Source: Enterococcaceae bacterium (GTDB lineage: Bacteria; Bacillota; Bacilli; Lactobacillales; Catellicoccaceae). From it: a stretch of 13,381 nt of DNA. Positions within the stretch are counted from its first letter, which is position 1. Each line of letters starts with the position of its first letter. The translations under genes and the position numbers were made by a program. This document shows, piece by piece, positions 12,596 through 13,381 of this stretch. The stretch lies in assembly GCA_030150665.1 (NCBI GenBank), contig JASLFJ010000075.1, forward strand, positions 1 through 13,381, given 5' to 3'. Under the pieces are notes generated by a model that was not told the origin of the DNA, made no database searches, and saw nothing but the letters and a program-made list of their open reading frames with translations.

Positions 12596-13365
12596 AAACA
12601 CACCTCATTTGCCTGAAATACAGGACCTTGATCACAAACTTTAACATAGTCTTTTTTATCTACATCTTTATAACATACACAGGCATAACACGCCCCGATA
12701 CCACAAGCCATTCTTGCTTCTAAAGAAAGTTGTACTTGGGGATGAGTACTATAATGTGAGGCGATCATTTTTAATAAGCCATTAGGACCACAAGCAAATA
12801 CACTATCTGGAATTATATTCTGAATATGATGTTCTAACAAAGTACCTACATGTCCTAATATCCCATAACTTCCATCATCAGTGGCGATATAGGTAGGACC
12901 AAAATTATTAAATGCTGATTCATAATAAACAGACGCTTGATTGTTATAACCTAAAAAGTGTGTTGTATGTATGCCTTTTTGATGCAGTTGCTTTGTAAGT
13001 TCATATAAAGGGGGAATACCAATGCCGCCTCCAAAAATAAAAGCATGATCTCCTGATTGAAGATGATCAAACGCAAATCCTTGTCCTAACGGTCCTAAAA
13101 CATCGATAAAAGAGCCTATTGGAAGTTGTGATAATCTTTCTGTACCAACTCCTTCTATACGATATATAAGTGTACATTGTTCTTTTTGAGTATCAATAGA
13201 AGCAATACTTAGTGGTCTTCTTAATAACAAATCTTCACGAGGTATTTTAATGTGTAGAAATTGTCCAGGAGTATTCATCAATCGGACTAAAGGTCCAGAA
13301 AGAATTAATTCATAAATATTATAGGCAATTTGTTTTTGATCTATAATAGAAAGTAATCCTTGAAT
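12592..13365 (-). CDS. pyrK: Dihydroorotate dehydrogenase electron-transfer subunit PyrK; 5' end irregular
   Basis: Iron-sulfur flavoprotein that carries electrons from PyrD to NAD+. The FAD-binding motif LLRRPLS (about 47-53) and the NAD-binding GGGIGIPPLYEL are present. The 2Fe-2S ligands form the expected pattern Cys221-x4-Cys226-x2-Cys229-x14-Cys244. From a TTG at 13281 the protein would be only 229 residues and lack the first strands. The open frame continues upstream as IQGLLSIIDQKQIAYNIYE, which matches the normal PyrK N-terminus, back to a TGA at 13368-13366. The first codon after that stop is ATT (13365), giving 257 residues, the family length. An ATG at 13369-13367 is out of frame by one base. 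So this is either an ATT start or a one-base insertion, natural or technical. The gene is otherwise intact; the first 16 bp of its upstream context are all the window shows. Confidence 0.9.
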   Translation of the reverse strand: MQGLLSIIDQKQIAYNIYELILSGPLVRLMNTPGQFLHIKIPREDLLLRRPLSIASIDTQKEQCTLIYRIEGVGTERLSQLPIGSFIDVLGPLGQGFAFDHLQSGDHAFIFGGGIGIPPLYELTKQLHQKGIHTTHFLGYNNQASVYYESAFNNFGPTYIATDDGSYGILGHVGTLLEHHIQNIIPDSVFACGPNGLLKMIASHYSTHPQVQLSLEARMACGIGACYACVCYKDVDKKDYVKVCDQGPVFQANEVCL

Positions 13366-13381
13366 TCATACTTGTTGATCC

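Noticed and set aside
10321..13381. PyrR-type attenuator or other leader of the pyr operon
   Set aside because: The pyr block is already mid-operon at the right edge; the gaps between pyr genes are overlaps and leave no room for a leader. Any attenuator would lie beyond the window.
1..13381. CRISPR array, insertion sequence, prophage, toxin-antitoxin or defence system
   Set aside because: No regularly spaced repeats, transposase, phage protein or paired small toxin/antitoxin genes were seen; the contents are housekeeping, envelope-stress, transport and pyrimidine genes.

Overview
The window is a compact, AT-rich, almost wholly minus-strand stretch of a low-GC Firmicute chromosome. The protein families present suggest Lactobacillales: ClpX followed by EngB/YsxC, a LiaFSR three-component system, MltG followed by GreA, and a class 1B pyrimidine block pyrK-pyrD-pyrF-pyrE. 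An Enterococcaceae-like relative is plausible, but genus is an inference from gene content and protein style and no database was searched. It looks like core chromosome: I see no transposase, phage gene, CRISPR array or rRNA.

Layout, in transcription order from the right edge leftwards. (1) pyrK, pyrD, pyrF and pyrE (13365-10321) are translationally coupled by 4-, 4- and 1-nt overlaps and end in a strong terminator. Together they supply the electron-transfer subunit and catalytic subunit of dihydroorotate dehydrogenase, then OMP decarboxylase and orotate phosphoribosyltransferase. (2) A NatAB/YhaQP-like ABC exporter (ATPase and permease) is followed by a GNAT acetyltransferase (10177-7545). 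(3) A tRNA-Thr(GGT) with its own strong promoter and terminator is the only plus-strand gene. (4) mltG (peptidoglycan terminase) is followed by greA (transcript cleavage factor). greA has its own consensus promoter, and a hairpin sits in its leader. (5) liaF-liaS-liaR (cell-envelope stress sensing) is followed at short spacing by a KtrA-type K+ channel regulator and a cysteine-free HesB/YneR-like protein. (6) clpX is followed by a terminator and the first 20 codons of engB, which runs off the left edge.

Several starts in the annotation are revised on ribosome-binding-site and family evidence: clpX, the HesB-like gene, liaR (GTG), liaF, the ABC permease, the ABC ATPase, pyrE and pyrD. Two genes, the GNAT gene and pyrK, have no canonical start codon where homology and length say they should begin; each has an in-frame ATT there. 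In pyrK an out-of-frame ATG one base away also suggests a single-base indel.

I did not find a convincing undescribed multi-gene system. The best leads are regulatory: a promoter-hairpin-RBS arrangement ahead of greA that looks like an attenuator, two 14-bp palindromes with a shared GTCTAC core ahead of liaF and mltG, and the two apparent ATT starts.
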